The notes: generated by a model from the letters alone, not told the origin. A stretch of DNA of 64,000 bases from an uncultured Bacilli bacterium (GCA_944376605.1 CALWDE010000006.1:62001-126000), one strand, 5' to 3'; shown: positions 1-8,899, counted from the first letter of the stretch. Numbers and translations: made by a program.

Positions 1-725
1 AAATACATTTGATCAAATGCCTGTAGACTGCCGATTGTGGAAGTAATTAACAAGAAGAATAACGTCGGTAAAACGCCAGGTATTGTCACATGGAAAAACT
101 TTCTTATCGCTCCCCCGCCATCAATTTCGCAGGCCTCATAAAGCTGGGGATTAATGTTCTTCATGGCGCTTAAAACAATCAAAACGTTATAGCCAAGTCC
201 GCCCCACACCGACATTAAGGCAAGCGTAAATAGAGCAGTACTTCGAGAATTCAGTAAATTAATAGAAGTGCCAAAAGCCTGATTAATCGCTCCAACAATG
301 CCATAAGTTGGATCTAGCATATAAATCCACATCGCGGAAACGGCAACGGAAGCAGTGACAGAAGGAATATAGAAACAGGTTTTGAAAAACCTTTCTCCTT
401 TGATCTTACTATTTAACAAAGCAGCAACTACCAAAGCTAAAATCAAAGACAAAGGAACCGTATAGATAACATAAAGGAAGGTAGTGCCTACAGAAGGCCA
501 AAAATCTGGATAAAGTATAACGTTTGTAATCGCTTGATAATAGTTCTCAAGCCCTACAAAAGTATAACTATCCGAATACCCATTCCAGTTTGTTAAAGAA
601 TAGAAGAAGGATAAAACTATAGGGGCAAGTTGAAATAGCAAGAAATAGACCACAAGAGGCAAGATGAAAAGCCAACCATTAATGTTGTTTCTCGCTTTAC
701 GTGATAATTCTAAATGCGATTTCAT
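1..725 (-). CDS. Sugar ABC transporter permease, MalF/UgpA type (partial, 3' end off window)
   Basis: Inner-membrane permease of a carbohydrate importer of the CUT1 class. About 241 residues are visible. A first hydrophobic helix lies near residues 17-37 and several more follow. A cytoplasmic EAA-type loop at about residues 196-217 (EACEIDGGGAIRKFF, then a proline) is the docking site for the ATPase in this family. The start is the ATG at 725-723, which overlaps the stop of the binding protein as ATGA, so the two are probably translationally coupled. The gene runs off the left edge. A MalG-type second permease would be expected beyond it. Family call is firm; the sugar is unknown. Confidence 0.9.
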   Translation of the reverse strand, partial: MKSHLELSRKARNNINGWLFILPLVVYFLLFQLAPIVLSFFYSLTNWNGYSDSYTFVGLENYYQAITNVILYPDFWPSVGTTFLYVIYTVPLSLILALVVAALLNSKIKGERFFKTCFYIPSVTASVAVSAMWIYMLDPTYGIVGAINQAFGTSINLLNSRSTALFTLALMSVWGGLGYNVLIVLSAMKNINPQLYEACEIDGGGAIRKFFHVTIPGVLPTLFFLLITSTIGSLQAFDQMY

Positions 726-2002
726 GCTGCTTGTAACACTTGATTGGCAGCAGCTTCCGCCCACGATAAAGCCTCAGAAATATCGCGAGGTTCTTCGTGG
801 TCCAAAATGTCACCAATCGCTGCTCCTAAATAAAGATCATTTACATCCATCCAGCCTGGTACAATCGGACGGAGAAGTAATTCATCAAACTGATCAAGAA
901 CTACTTGTTTAATGGGATCATCAGTTTCTTGATATTCGGTAATAGAAGGGAAATTTCCTGTGAAAGAAGCAAGGAGCTTCATGTTTTCTTCTTCTAGTAA
1001 GAATTCCATTAACTGCATCGCTGCTTCGTGATTTTCTCCGCAGCTTGGTATTACTAAATTCTCACCGCCCATAACCGAATAATGGTGCTCACCAGTTTTT
1101 GAAGGCATTAATACTGCACCTAAATCCAAATTTGGATTTTGAGCGCGCATATTATCGATATCAAAAGAAGAACCGATTTTATAAACAATGTCGCCATTAA
1201 TGAATGCATTTGTACTGGAACGAATCGTAAAATCTAGTTCATTTCGATATAAGTCTTTTAAAAATTGCGCAGCTTCTTTTCCCTCGGAAGAGTTAAAGGC
1301 AACCTTTCCAGTTGCTTCGTTATAAAGTGAGCCACCACAATTTTCGATAAAAGCTTGGAAATACCAGCCTGCATATCCTCCTGAGCCTACACCTTCAAAT
1401 AAAGCAGTATCGGCAGGAACAGATGTGTTTAACCATTCTGACCAAGTACTAGGAGCCGCTTCATCGCTTAGTAAAGCTTTATTATAGAAGAGAACTGTAG
1501 CGGTCATATTTAGAGGAAGACCATATGTGTCCCCTTCATAAACATTAGTGGCAAGAGCGGCCTCATTGAATATAGCAGTATCGATGCCTGCCTCTTCGAT
1601 ATAATTGTCAATTGCAATAATCGATCCATCCGAAGCATAGGTTGCAATTAATGGTTGGTCCATATAGGCCAAATCAGGTTTAAACATTCCGCGGAATGAA
1701 GCGCGGAAGGTGGCATCATAAGAATCTTTTGGAACCGCATTAAGACGAACAGAAATACCTGTTTCACTTACAAATTCACTAATGAGTGTTTGTAAAGCTC
1801 TCTGGTCATCTTGGTTAGATGGCTGATATACCATAAAGTTGATAGTATCACCTGTAAGAGAAACCGAGCTATCTCCTCCTATGATGACACCTCCTGAGCC
1901 ACCGCTCGAAGTAGTATATCGATAGCCAAAATCACAAGAAGATAAACCAGCGGTAGCTACAAGGGCTAACATAATTGCAGCAGGTAAGATAACTTTTTTC
2001 AT
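722..2002 (-). CDS. Extracellular sugar-binding lipoprotein of ABC transporter
   Basis: Captures a carbohydrate outside the membrane and delivers it to the permease encoded just downstream. The 426-residue product starts with a lipoprotein signal peptide and lipobox (LSSC, Cys23), then a Gly/Ser-rich linker. The body has family 1 solute-binding features, including repeated FxxGD-like segments and aromatic residues typical of sugar sites. A good Shine-Dalgarno (GGAGG) precedes the ATG. First gene of the operon, with a palindromic operator at 2036-2049 in its leader region. Substrate cannot be read from sequence; maltooligosaccharide, alpha-glucoside or similar is a guess based on the family. 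Confidence 0.9.
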   Translation of the reverse strand: MKKVILPAAIMLALVATAGLSSCDFGYRYTTSSGGSGGVIIGGDSSVSLTGDTINFMVYQPSNQDDQRALQTLISEFVSETGISVRLNAVPKDSYDATFRASFRGMFKPDLAYMDQPLIATYASDGSIIAIDNYIEEAGIDTAIFNEAALATNVYEGDTYGLPLNMTATVLFYNKALLSDEAAPSTWSEWLNTSVPADTALFEGVGSGGYAGWYFQAFIENCGGSLYNEATGKVAFNSSEGKEAAQFLKDLYRNELDFTIRSSTNAFINGDIVYKIGSSFDIDNMRAQNPNLDLGAVLMPSKTGEHHYSVMGGENLVIPSCGENHEAAMQLMEFLLEEENMKLLASFTGNFPSITEYQETDDPIKQVVLDQFDELLLRPIVPGWMDVNDLYLGAAIGDILDHEEPRDISEALSWAEAAANQVLQAA

Positions 2003-2035
2003 TGTTTTGTTCCTCCAAACTTCTCTCTATTAAAT

Positions 2036-2049
2036 TGTTATCGTTAACA
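2036..2049. promoter_or_regulatory. Palindromic operator for the LacI-type regulator
   Basis: TGTTATCGTTAACA: arms TGTTA/TAACA around a central CG, the usual LacI-family symmetry. It lies upstream of the binding-protein gene. The same motif with one base changed recurs at 3134-3147 before the ATPase gene, and the LacI gene sits between the two copies. That it is bound by this regulator is an inference from position. Confidence 0.65.
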
Positions 2050-2105
2050 TTATTGATAAATAAAAAATGGCTAAAAGTATCAAGATTGAAAGCTAAAAAA
2101 TCTCT

Positions 2106-3074
2106 TTAAGTTGTCCCTCCTTTCTTTATTTTTGGTGCAACGAATTCACACGTTGGAACTAAATGAGTTGTCGAAGTGATTTGCGTCACAAGACGTTTTG
2201 CAAGTGCCTTTCCGATTTCATAAATTGGTTGATGGATTGTTGTGATATTTGGTAAAGATAATTGTTCTTTTCCTAATCCATCAAATCCTCCTATAGAAAT
2301 ATCTTCTGGTACACGCAGCCCTTGATCGCGGCAATAACGAATGACACCTAATGCCATATCATCAGAGGCGCAGCAAATCGCATCATAAGGTAAGGGGTTA
2401 TTTCCAAATGTCTTTACCATAAAATTGTAGGCAGTTTCTACCTCGTTCGCGCAGCGATAAATATCTTTCTCTGCGCCAAGAGGAAGTTCTGATAAAAAGC
2501 CGCATTCACGATCATGAACAAAGGGCCGCTTTTCATCGATAGATAAAAGCATAGGATGCTTACGCCCTCTTTTTAAAACGTGACTTGTTAGTAAACGCAT
2601 CCCTTCAAAATTATTCACATCAATCGAATCAATCTTATCAACATGTCCAAAAACAATGACGTTTTTACTTTCTGCTAAATTTTGAGCCTTTAAGATGTCG
2701 TTTTCTCTTAAACCCATTAAAACAATGCCGTCACACACTTCTCCCTCATACCAACTTCTTTTAATTAGCATGGAGTAAGAGTACTCACCTAGCGTTTCTC
2801 CAAGCCCTGCAACAATCTGCATAAAGAAAGGATTGGTTGCTGCATAATCTTGAGGAATATACACATAAATGATTGATGTCTTTCCCGAGCTTAACGCCCT
2901 AGCAACAGAGTTAGGGTAATATTTTCTTTCTCTTGCAGCGGAAAGAATCGTGTCTCTTGTAGTCTCCTGGACAAGTTCAGGATGATTCAAAGCCCGAGAG
3001 ACAGTCATCATCGAATAGCCAGTCTCTTCTGCTATTTCTTTTAAAGTTGGAAAGGAACCACATCTTTTGCTCAT
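2106..3074 (-). CDS. LacI/GalR-family transcriptional regulator
   Basis: DNA-binding repressor with a sugar-sensing domain. Residues about 10-60 form the LacI helix-turn-helix and hinge (TLKEIAEETGYSMMTVSRAL, then NSVARAL). The rest is a periplasmic-binding-protein-like sensor domain ending near residue 310; 322 residues is the normal family length. It lies between the sugar transporter operon and the divergent ATPase gene, each preceded by a copy of the same palindrome, so it most likely controls both. Its own promoter reads TTGCAA (3127-3122), 17 bp, TAGAAT (3104-3099) on the minus strand. No clear Shine-Dalgarno is seen close to its ATG. Confidence 0.9.
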   Translation of the reverse strand: MSKRCGSFPTLKEIAEETGYSMMTVSRALNHPELVQETTRDTILSAARERKYYPNSVARALSSGKTSIIYVYIPQDYAATNPFFMQIVAGLGETLGEYSYSMLIKRSWYEGEVCDGIVLMGLRENDILKAQNLAESKNVIVFGHVDKIDSIDVNNFEGMRLLTSHVLKRGRKHPMLLSIDEKRPFVHDRECGFLSELPLGAEKDIYRCANEVETAYNFMVKTFGNNPLPYDAICCASDDMALGVIRYCRDQGLRVPEDISIGGFDGLGKEQLSLPNITTIHQPIYEIGKALAKRLVTQITSTTHLVPTCEFVAPKIKKGGTT

Positions 3075-3079
3075 TTTTT

Positions 3080-3093
3080 TGAAACCGCTTCCA
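3080..3093. promoter_or_regulatory. cre-like catabolite control site
   Basis: TGAAACCGCTTCCA fits the CcpA catabolite-responsive-element pattern TGNAANCGNTNNCA. It lies between the divergent lacI and msmK genes and overlaps the likely -35 region of msmK. A weaker match lies at 3113-3126 on the opposite strand. Inference only: CcpA itself is not in the window, and the local LacI protein could also use such a site. Confidence 0.45.
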
Positions 3094-3116
3094 AGTGTAT
3101 TCTAAGTGCGTATAAT
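3088..3116 (+). promoter_or_regulatory. Promoter of the msmK-type ATPase gene
   Basis: A perfect -10 box TATAAT at 3111-3116 with a weak -35 (CTTCCA, 3088-3093) 17 bp upstream. The operator at 3134-3147 lies just downstream of the expected start point, a position that would let a repressor block transcription. The divergent lacI promoter occupies the same 50 bp. Confidence 0.6.
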
Positions 3117-3133
3117 AGCGCTTGCAAGAGGAA

Positions 3134-3147
3134 TGTTATCGCTAACA
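3134..3147. promoter_or_regulatory. Second palindromic operator for the LacI-type regulator
   Basis: TGTTATCGCTAACA, identical to the site at 2036-2049 except for one of the two unconserved central bases. It falls between the promoter and the ribosome binding site of the ATPase gene. Confidence 0.65.
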
Positions 3148-3156
3148 GGAGGAATT

Positions 3157-4608
3157 ATGGCTGAGGAAGAGAAAAAAGAAAATTGGTGCCTGCGACAATG
3201 GAAAGCTCTCAAAGATTCTTTGCATAACAATCGTTTAGCAAAGAAACAGGGCAAAGAAAACTTTAAAGAAAGAGAGCGTGCCTATAAACGCTTATTAAAA
3301 GAAGAAAAAGAGAGAATTGAGAAAGAGGGCGAATATCATCCTGATCCCGATTCTTATCTTGAGCTTCACCACGTAAATAAAGTTTATGATGGCTACGTAC
3401 AGGCAGTTTCTGACTTCTCTTTAAAAATCAAAGAGCACGAATTCATCGTCTTTGTTGGGCCTTCTGGATGCGGTAAATCCACAACCTTGCGTATGATTGC
3501 GGGCTTAGAAGACATTACAACCGGTGAACTTTATATTGGTGGAGAATATGCGAATAATCGTGCACCAAAAGACCGTGATATGGCGATGGTTTTCCAGTCT
3601 TATGCTTTATATCCTCATTTGAATGTTTATGAAAATATGGCTTTCTCTTTAAAGATTCGTCATGAGAAAAAAGAGGAAATCTATAGAAGAGTTAAAATTG
3701 CGGCAAAAATCTTAGAGCTTGGTGATTATCTAGACCGGAAACCAAAAGAGTTATCTGGTGGACAAAGACAGCGTGTCGCACTTGGAAGAGCAATTGTCCG
3801 TAATGCAAAAGTATTTTTAATGGATGAACCATTATCTAACTTAGATGCAAAGTTACGTGTCCAAATGCGATCTTCTATTGTAAGGCTTCATAACGAATTG
3901 CAGGCAACAACCATCTATGTCACCCATGACCAAACCGAAGCAATGACGATGGCAACCAGAATTGTTGTAATGAAAGATGGAGAAATCCAACAAATTGGTA
4001 CGCCACAAGAAATCTTTGACCATCCAGCAAATAGTTTTGTTGCAACCTTCATTGGTGCTCCTGCCATGAACCTTCTTGAAGCAGAATATCGAAAAGTTGG
4101 ATCGATTCATTTCCCTGGAGGTGCTTCCATACCCTTAACAAAAGGAGAACAAAATCAAATTGAGGCATTTTATGAAAATTATGAAAATAATCTAAAATGC
4201 CAAATTGAAGAAGAACTTTTTGCCTTAAAACAAGAATACGAAGAAGAAATTGTCAAACATCCAAAAAAGAAGCAAGAAAATCCAGTTTTCACTAGCGAAC
4301 GATTAGAAAAATTGCAGTTCACTTTAAAACGCGTGCAAAGCGAAAGAAGCAAAGATGCAATAAAAATAATCTACGGAATCCGTCCAGAGGATGTAAGAAG
4401 AAGTACTTCCCCGCTTTTTACAGCAAAAGTTGATGTAGCCGAGTTAATGGGAAGAGAATACGACTTACATTTTGTATTTGGCGAAAAAGAATTGATTGCC
4501 AAAACAGACGCTAGAGAAGTGATTCTGGTAGGAGATGAGATAGGATTCAGCTTTGATAATGAAAAAGCTCATATCTTTGATCCTATTTCAACCAAAGCAA
4601 TTTATTAG
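3157..4608 (+). CDS. msmK: MsmK/UgpC-type sugar ABC transporter ATPase
   Basis: Energises CUT1 sugar importers at the inner membrane face. The start is the ATG at 3157 with AGGAGG before it; the frame is open further upstream, but that part carries the -10 box and operator. Domains: a charged, helical N-terminal extension of about 65 residues, an ABC domain with Walker [11 protein letters not shown]-loop [10 protein letters not shown], signature LSGGQRQ, Walker B VFLMDEP and H-loop VTHD, then an OB-type regulatory domain interrupted by a charged insert of about 70 residues. At 483 residues it is about 100 longer than usual MsmK proteins. It is divergent from its presumed partners and may serve several transporters, as MsmK does in streptococci. 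Confidence 0.9.
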   Translation: MAEEEKKENWCLRQWKALKDSLHNNRLAKKQGKENFKERERAYKRLLKEEKERIEKEGEYHPDPDSYLELHHVNKVYDGYVQAVSDFSLKIKEHEFIVFVGPSGCGKSTTLRMIAGLEDITTGELYIGGEYANNRAPKDRDMAMVFQSYALYPHLNVYENMAFSLKIRHEKKEEIYRRVKIAAKILELGDYLDRKPKELSGGQRQRVALGRAIVRNAKVFLMDEPLSNLDAKLRVQMRSSIVRLHNELQATTIYVTHDQTEAMTMATRIVVMKDGEIQQIGTPQEIFDHPANSFVATFIGAPAMNLLEAEYRKVGSIHFPGGASIPLTKGEQNQIEAFYENYENNLKCQIEEELFALKQEYEEEIVKHPKKKQENPVFTSERLEKLQFTLKRVQSERSKDAIKIIYGIRPEDVRRSTSPLFTAKVDVAELMGREYDLHFVFGEKELIAKTDAREVILVGDEIGFSFDNEKAHIFDPISTKAIY

Positions 4609-5231
4609 TGGTGGAAATTCGTAAAAATACGAGGTTCTTCTGGAACAAAAGAAATTCCTTCTTTCTTTCCTAGTTCAATTAGGCGAAGAAGTCTTGCCAT
4701 TTCGTGCCCTAAAACACGCATGGTTTGTAATCCTTCTTCGTCTTTTTCGACTTCAGCAGGAGAGTTTTGCGCGCCATGAACATTGTTCCAATATTGACTT
4801 GAAACAACAGGCATCCGGTTAATGGTAAAGTACTTATTGATGCGGTCGAAAGACGCTGTATTGCCAGAGCGGCGGCAAGATAAAACTGCCGCGCCAGGTT
4901 TACCTACTAGTTTATCTCCATAAGCATAAAATAAGCGGTCTAAGAAGGCCTGTACTAACGCAGTAGGACCAGCATAATAAACAGGAGAACCCACAACCAA
5001 ACCATCATATTCTTCAAGATGTTCTCCAACTTTAGAAACAATATCTTGGAAGACGCAGCCCTTGCTTCCATGACAATGGCCACAGGCAATGCAGTCTGCA
5101 ATAGGGGCAGTGCCAAGATAGAGGATTTCTCCATCAATACCGTCTTTCTTTAACGTTTGAAGAACTTCTTCTAAGGCGCGATTGGTGCAACCATTTTTAT
5201 GCGGACTACCATTAATGAGTAATACTTTCAT
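4605..5231 (-). CDS. Flavodoxin-like NADPH-dependent FMN reductase / iron-sulfur flavoprotein
   Basis: Predicted soluble flavoprotein of 208 residues. The N-terminal strand and phosphate loop ([12 protein letters not shown]) bind FMN. A cysteine-rich segment at about residues 47-60 ([13 protein letters not shown]) resembles the cluster-binding region of iron-sulfur flavoproteins, and a glycine-rich second flavin loop (GSPVYYAG) follows. It likely reduces quinones, metals or other acceptors; no specific substrate can be named. Clear AAGGAG ribosome binding site. Its stop codon overlaps the stop of the convergent ATPase gene by 4 bp. Confidence 0.8.
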   Translation of the reverse strand: MKVLLINGSPHKNGCTNRALEEVLQTLKKDGIDGEILYLGTAPIADCIACGHCHGSKGCVFQDIVSKVGEHLEEYDGLVVGSPVYYAGPTALVQAFLDRLFYAYGDKLVGKPGAAVLSCRRSGNTASFDRINKYFTINRMPVVSSQYWNNVHGAQNSPAEVEKDEEGLQTMRVLGHEMARLLRLIELGKKEGISFVPEEPRIFTNFHH

Positions 5232-5374
5232 TTTTTCTTCTCCTTAACTTCACTATAAGCATAGAAAACAGATAAAAAAGAAAAAGACTTTTTCTTATCT
5301 ATATTTTCTTTTCTTCTAATACTTACATCTTTCCTAAATCAGGAAAAAACCTTGCAAAAAGGCCGTTAAACATC

Positions 5375-5401
5375 AAAAAAGGCTCAATTGAGCCTTTTTT
5401 T
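5375..5401. terminator. Bidirectional intrinsic terminator
   Basis: A-run, perfect palindrome GGCTCAATTGAGCC at 5381-5394, then a T-run. Works in both directions; it lies 11 bp beyond the pepF stop and so most likely ends that minus-strand transcript. Confidence 0.85.
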
Positions 5402-5412
5402 GTTTGAAAGAA

Positions 5413-7116
5413 TTAAAACCCGTAATCTTTCAGCACTTTCTTTAAAGGAGTAATTACCTTCTTTAAGGTGTCTTCTTTAAAAGGATCCTTTAATCCAGTT
5501 TTGCTTAACAAGGTGCGGAAGGGATATTTCCCTCCGAGCTTACATAGTTTGACATATTTCTTCCACGCTTTTTCGTGATTCTTTCGGTCTAGATTAAAGA
5601 ATTCGAAAGCAACAACTTGCGCTAAGGTATAGTCAATGTAATAAAAGGGAGAGCCAAAGATGTGTGACTGTGTTAAATAGCGGCACCCTTTCATCATATA
5701 AGGACAACCTTCGTAAGCTTTTACTTTCCACGGAGTATAGTGAACTTCTAACTCATGCCATTTGGCATTTCTCTCGGCGATAGTAGCGTTTGGATTTTCG
5801 TATACCCAGTGTTGAAACTCGTCGACAGTAACTCCATATGGAAGGAAAGAAATGCTATCTGCTAGATGGAGATAACGGTATTTTTGCGGTTCATTAAAGA
5901 AGAGTTCCATATAAGGTTCTGCAAAGAATTCCATAGACATGGAATCAATTTCACACGCTTCCATAGTAGGCATATGGTATTCAGGCACTTTGATATTTCT
6001 TCCTAAATATGCTTGAAAACTATGACCAAATTCGTGTGTTAATACATCAACATCACCAGAAGTTCCATTAAAGTTGGAGAAGATAATAGGGCATTTTTCT
6101 ACAGGGAAATATGTCATATATCCTCCCGACTGCTTCCCTAATTTTGCCTCAAGGAAAAGCAGATGGTGATTTACCATAAAATTAAAGAAGTAATCTGTAT
6201 CTGGCGACAATTCATGATACATCTTCTTTGCCGCATTAACTTTGTCCTCAGTTGAACCAAAAGGAACGGGATTTCCCTCTTTAAACTGCACAGATAAGTC
6301 ATAAACTTTAAGATTACGTACCCCTAAACGTTTTGCCTGTTTTTGGGCAATCTTTTCGGCAAGAGGAGTTACAAATTCATGAATGCTGTCGCGATATTTT
6401 TTCACATCCTCTGCGTTATAGTCAAAACGTGACATTCTAATATAACCAAGTTCAACATAAGAGGAATAACCAAGTTTTTTGGCCATTCTGTCACGCACAT
6501 GAACTAACTTATCGTAAATTTCTTCGAGCTGTGGTTCAATTACTTCCAAATACTGATAATAGGCTTTTGATGCCTCTTCTCTCACTTTTCTGTCTTGATC
6601 AACCATAAACTTTCCCATTTGGGGAAGGTTATAAATCTCTCCATGAAAAGGAACTTCCGCATGAGCGATGATAGAATCGTATTGAGAAATAAGTTTATTT
6701 TCCTCAATGGTGTCTTCTACAATTCTTTCATCAAAAGATTTTAAAGAATAGTCATACATTTGAAAAAGGAAAGAACCAAGTTTTTTCTCCAAATCCTCGC
6801 GGAAAGGCGATTCACACGCCGCTTTCACAAAGCGCACATTTTTAGCAGCTAAAAGAGGAGAATTTTCATCCATTTCTTCCTTCGCTTTGATGTATTTTGG
6901 ATTTCTTGTATCTAACGAAAATAAAACGGAAATATGAACCAAATCATCATTCACCTTTTGATTATAGCGTGAAAAAGTTCTGTAACTAGATAATGCTTCT
7001 GCGGCAGTTTTTGCCGCGATAAACTCATCTGTTAAAGAATCCATTTTCTTTTCTACTTTTCGCCAATTAGGAACGCGAAATGGCCAATCTTCAAATTTTG
7101 CTAATTGCTTTTTCAT
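5413..7116 (-). CDS. pepF: M3 family oligoendopeptidase (PepF-like)
   Basis: Cytoplasmic zinc metallopeptidase that cuts short peptides. The catalytic motif HEFGH lies at residues 361-365, with downstream glutamate supplied by MEACEIDSMSMEFF. 567 residues, the size of the pepF_M3 subgroup. Start ATG at 7116 has GGGGG about 6 nt upstream. It faces away from the nfu gene at 7215 and ends at a bidirectional terminator. Likely recycles peptides imported for nutrition or released from signal peptides. Family call is firm; exact specificity is not readable. Confidence 0.92.
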   Translation of the reverse strand: MKKQLAKFEDWPFRVPNWRKVEKKMDSLTDEFIAAKTAAEALSSYRTFSRYNQKVNDDLVHISVLFSLDTRNPKYIKAKEEMDENSPLLAAKNVRFVKAACESPFREDLEKKLGSFLFQMYDYSLKSFDERIVEDTIEENKLISQYDSIIAHAEVPFHGEIYNLPQMGKFMVDQDRKVREEASKAYYQYLEVIEPQLEEIYDKLVHVRDRMAKKLGYSSYVELGYIRMSRFDYNAEDVKKYRDSIHEFVTPLAEKIAQKQAKRLGVRNLKVYDLSVQFKEGNPVPFGSTEDKVNAAKKMYHELSPDTDYFFNFMVNHHLLFLEAKLGKQSGGYMTYFPVEKCPIIFSNFNGTSGDVDVLTHEFGHSFQAYLGRNIKVPEYHMPTMEACEIDSMSMEFFAEPYMELFFNEPQKYRYLHLADSISFLPYGVTVDEFQHWVYENPNATIAERNAKWHELEVHYTPWKVKAYEGCPYMMKGCRYLTQSHIFGSPFYYIDYTLAQVVAFEFFNLDRKNHEKAWKKYVKLCKLGGKYPFRTLLSKTGLKDPFKEDTLKKVITPLKKVLKDYGF

Positions 7117-7214
7117 TTATTACCCCCAAAAAATTAATCATCATTAAGGCAAGTCACCTCAACATGCGATATATTACGCCAGGCAAGAGAAAGTGTCTCG
7201 AAAGGCGAAGAAAA

Positions 7215-7511
7215 ATGGAAGAAATCGAAGAACAAATTGAACAAGTGCTCGATAAGATACGTCCTTTTCTAAGAAGAGAAGGTGGCGACATTGAATATGT
7301 TGGTTTTAAAGACGGAGTTGTCTACGTCAAAATGGTTGGAGCCTGCGAAGGATGCGCCTATGTCGATCAAGATATCTCCGCTGGAGTAGAAATCATTTTA
7401 ATAGAAGAGGTGCCTGGCGTAATTCGCTGCGACGCTTCGATGCAGTTACCAGATGATGTATTAGAAGAGTACCAAGCAAGAAAAGCAAAAGAGAAACAAG
7501 AAACAAATTAA
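7215..7511 (+). CDS. nfu: NifU-like iron-sulfur cluster carrier (Nfu)
   Basis: Small cytoplasmic scaffold or carrier for Fe-S clusters. The 98-residue product is the NifU C-terminal domain, with the CxxC motif in GACEGCAYVDQDI and the GGDIEYVGFKDGVVYV strand pair. The ATG at 7215 is preferred because AAAGG lies 8 nt upstream; the open frame extends another 45 codons upstream without a better start. It probably accepts clusters made by the SufCDSUB system at 45345-49915. The C-terminal tail is lysine- and glutamate-rich. Confidence 0.88.
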   Translation: MEEIEEQIEQVLDKIRPFLRREGGDIEYVGFKDGVVYVKMVGACEGCAYVDQDISAGVEIILIEEVPGVIRCDASMQLPDDVLEEYQARKAKEKQETN

Positions 7512-7517
7512 CAAAAA

Positions 7518-7543
7518 GGCGACCATGAGGGTCGCCATTTTTT
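7518..7543 (+). terminator. Intrinsic terminator of nfu
   Basis: Stem GGCGACC/GGTCGCC with a 5-nt loop, followed by a T-run, 7 bp after the nfu stop. Confidence 0.85.
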
Positions 7544-7564
7544 GTAAAAAGAGTGAACTTTTGC

Positions 7565-7819
7565 TTAGTTTTCTAAAGAAATGAAATCTTCAAAAACGAA
7601 AACTTTACCCTTCATTAAGAAATAGATGATGTCAATAATCCACCAGAAAGGAATGCCAACAATCACTAATACAACCGATAAGATTAGAGCAACCCCGTTT
7701 TTAGATTCTAAAGAATAAATGATTCGATAAATCCACCAAAAGACATCTAAGAAAGGAATCATCAAAATAAGTTTTACAGCAGGAGAAAACTTATCAACAC
7801 TATCAAGAAACTCTTTCAT
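7565..7819 (-). CDS. Small membrane protein, unknown function (paralogue of next gene)
   Basis: 84 residues. Two hydrophobic segments, about residues 15-37 and 43-68, with Trp-rich stretches (FWWIYRII, PFWWIID). Its layout closely follows the 77-residue protein encoded 5 bp upstream on the same strand: KLIL plus a hydrophobic run near the N-terminus, a short loop with Lys, then a second helix ending in WxIDxIxxL. They look like a tandem duplication. I recognise no family with confidence; the pattern recalls small two-helix membrane proteins of Bacilli. Confidence 0.6.
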   Translation of the reverse strand: MKEFLDSVDKFSPAVKLILMIPFLDVFWWIYRIIYSLESKNGVALILSVVLVIVGIPFWWIIDIIYFLMKGKVFVFEDFISLEN

Positions 7820-7824
7820 AAACC

Positions 7825-8058
7825 TTATTTTGTTTTAGCAAAAGTAAGATGGTTGAATAAAAGCACCCAAATAAAGTCAATAAACGCCCATCCCCAACCG
7901 AGTATCACATAAAGAATAAGGACGATTAGACGAGTAAGGCTTGGCTTGTTGATGAAGGCCGCAATACGAACAAACACCACAACCCACCAGTTCACTACAG
8001 GAATGATGAGGAGAATAAGTTTCACGATACGGCTAGTATTGTTAAACCACTTAAGCAT
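7825..8058 (-). CDS. Small membrane protein, unknown function (paralogue of previous gene)
   Basis: 77 residues, two predicted membrane helices (about 13-35 and 42-68) with the same KLILLI... and WGWAFIDFIWVLL pattern as the gene immediately downstream. AGGAGG ribosome binding site, so translation is likely real. First gene of a two-gene unit. Function unknown. Confidence 0.65.
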   Translation of the reverse strand: MLKWFNNTSRIVKLILLIIPVVNWWVVVFVRIAAFINKPSLTRLIVLILYVILGWGWAFIDFIWVLLFNHLTFAKTK

Positions 8059-8113
8059 ACTTTTTTGCCTCCTATTGGTTCCTTAATTATATCAATAGAT
8101 TGTTCTTTGTAAG

Positions 8114-8899
8114 TTAAAGAAGAAAATTATCTAAAGAGTTTCCTACAATGTATCCTTCACGGTTATAAACGTCTTCTCTATTTTGTATATAGGAAGACTT
8201 ATCTGGCTTTAAGAAAAATCCTCCAGCTTCCTCCACCAAAAGCGCGCCAGGAGCAGTATCCCATTCTTTTGTTCCCGGCGAATAACGCCAACTAAGTTCA
8301 GCCTTACCTTCGGCAATTTCACAAAATTTCAAAGCAGCACCTTTTACTGTAACTGATTCAATTTTATCTTTATGTCTTGCCAAAGCTTCATCTTCTTCTT
8401 TTTGGCGATGAGAACGGCTCATTAACACGCGCAAGTGGTCTAAACGGCTTGAAACATGAAGAGACACTGCTTCTCCGGTTCGCTTATTTTTCTTAAAGGC
8501 ACCTTCCCCTTTAATTGCGTAATATATCCAATCACCAAGACACCAGTTAATCACGCCAAGAACAGTTTCGTGTTTATGAACATAAGCGATATTTGTTGTA
8601 AACTCCCCACTTCGAGAGACAAAGTCGCTAGTGCCATCAACAGGATCGACAATAATAAGGTGTTCCTTCTCTAAACGTGATAGATCATCTTTGCTTTCTT
8701 CTGTTAAAAAAGCAAAGTCAGGATGCTCAGCCTGCAAAATTTTTCTAATAAGAGCATCGGCATTTTTATCCGCCTCTGTAACAGGAGAATGGTCTTCTTT
8801 GATTTCCACACCAAAGTCTTTTTGATACACAGCCAAAATGCCTTTTTCCGCTTCCAACGCAGCGTCAATCATTTCTTGTAAAAGTAAATATTTATCCAT
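8114..8899 (-). CDS. Inositol monophosphatase / CysQ-like phosphatase
   Basis: Predicted Mg2+-dependent phosphatase of the FIG superfamily, 261 residues. Metal-binding residues are visible in order: LTEESKDD (about 64-71), DPVDGTSDF (about 84-92) and EWDTAPGALLVEEAGG near residues 212-227. The family acts on inositol phosphate, 3'-phosphoadenosine 5'-phosphate or fructose 1,6-bisphosphate. The order of motifs fits CysQ, but the substrate cannot be fixed. No Shine-Dalgarno is seen before the ATG. Upstream lies a GAAACGTTTC palindrome at 8931-8940. Confidence 0.85.
   Translation of the reverse strand: MDKYLLLQEMIDAALEAEKGILAVYQKDFGVEIKEDHSPVTEADKNADALIRKILQAEHPDFAFLTEESKDDLSRLEKEHLIIVDPVDGTSDFVSRSGEFTTNIAYVHKHETVLGVINWCLGDWIYYAIKGEGAFKKNKRTGEAVSLHVSSRLDHLRVLMSRSHRQKEEDEALARHKDKIESVTVKGAALKFCEIAEGKAELSWRYSPGTKEWDTAPGALLVEEAGGFFLKPDKSSYIQNREDVYNREGYIVGNSLDNFLL

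Noticed and set aside
3106-3156. Upstream GTG start for the MsmK-type ATPase
   Set aside because: This stretch contains the -10 box and operator, and AGGAGG supports the ATG at 3157.
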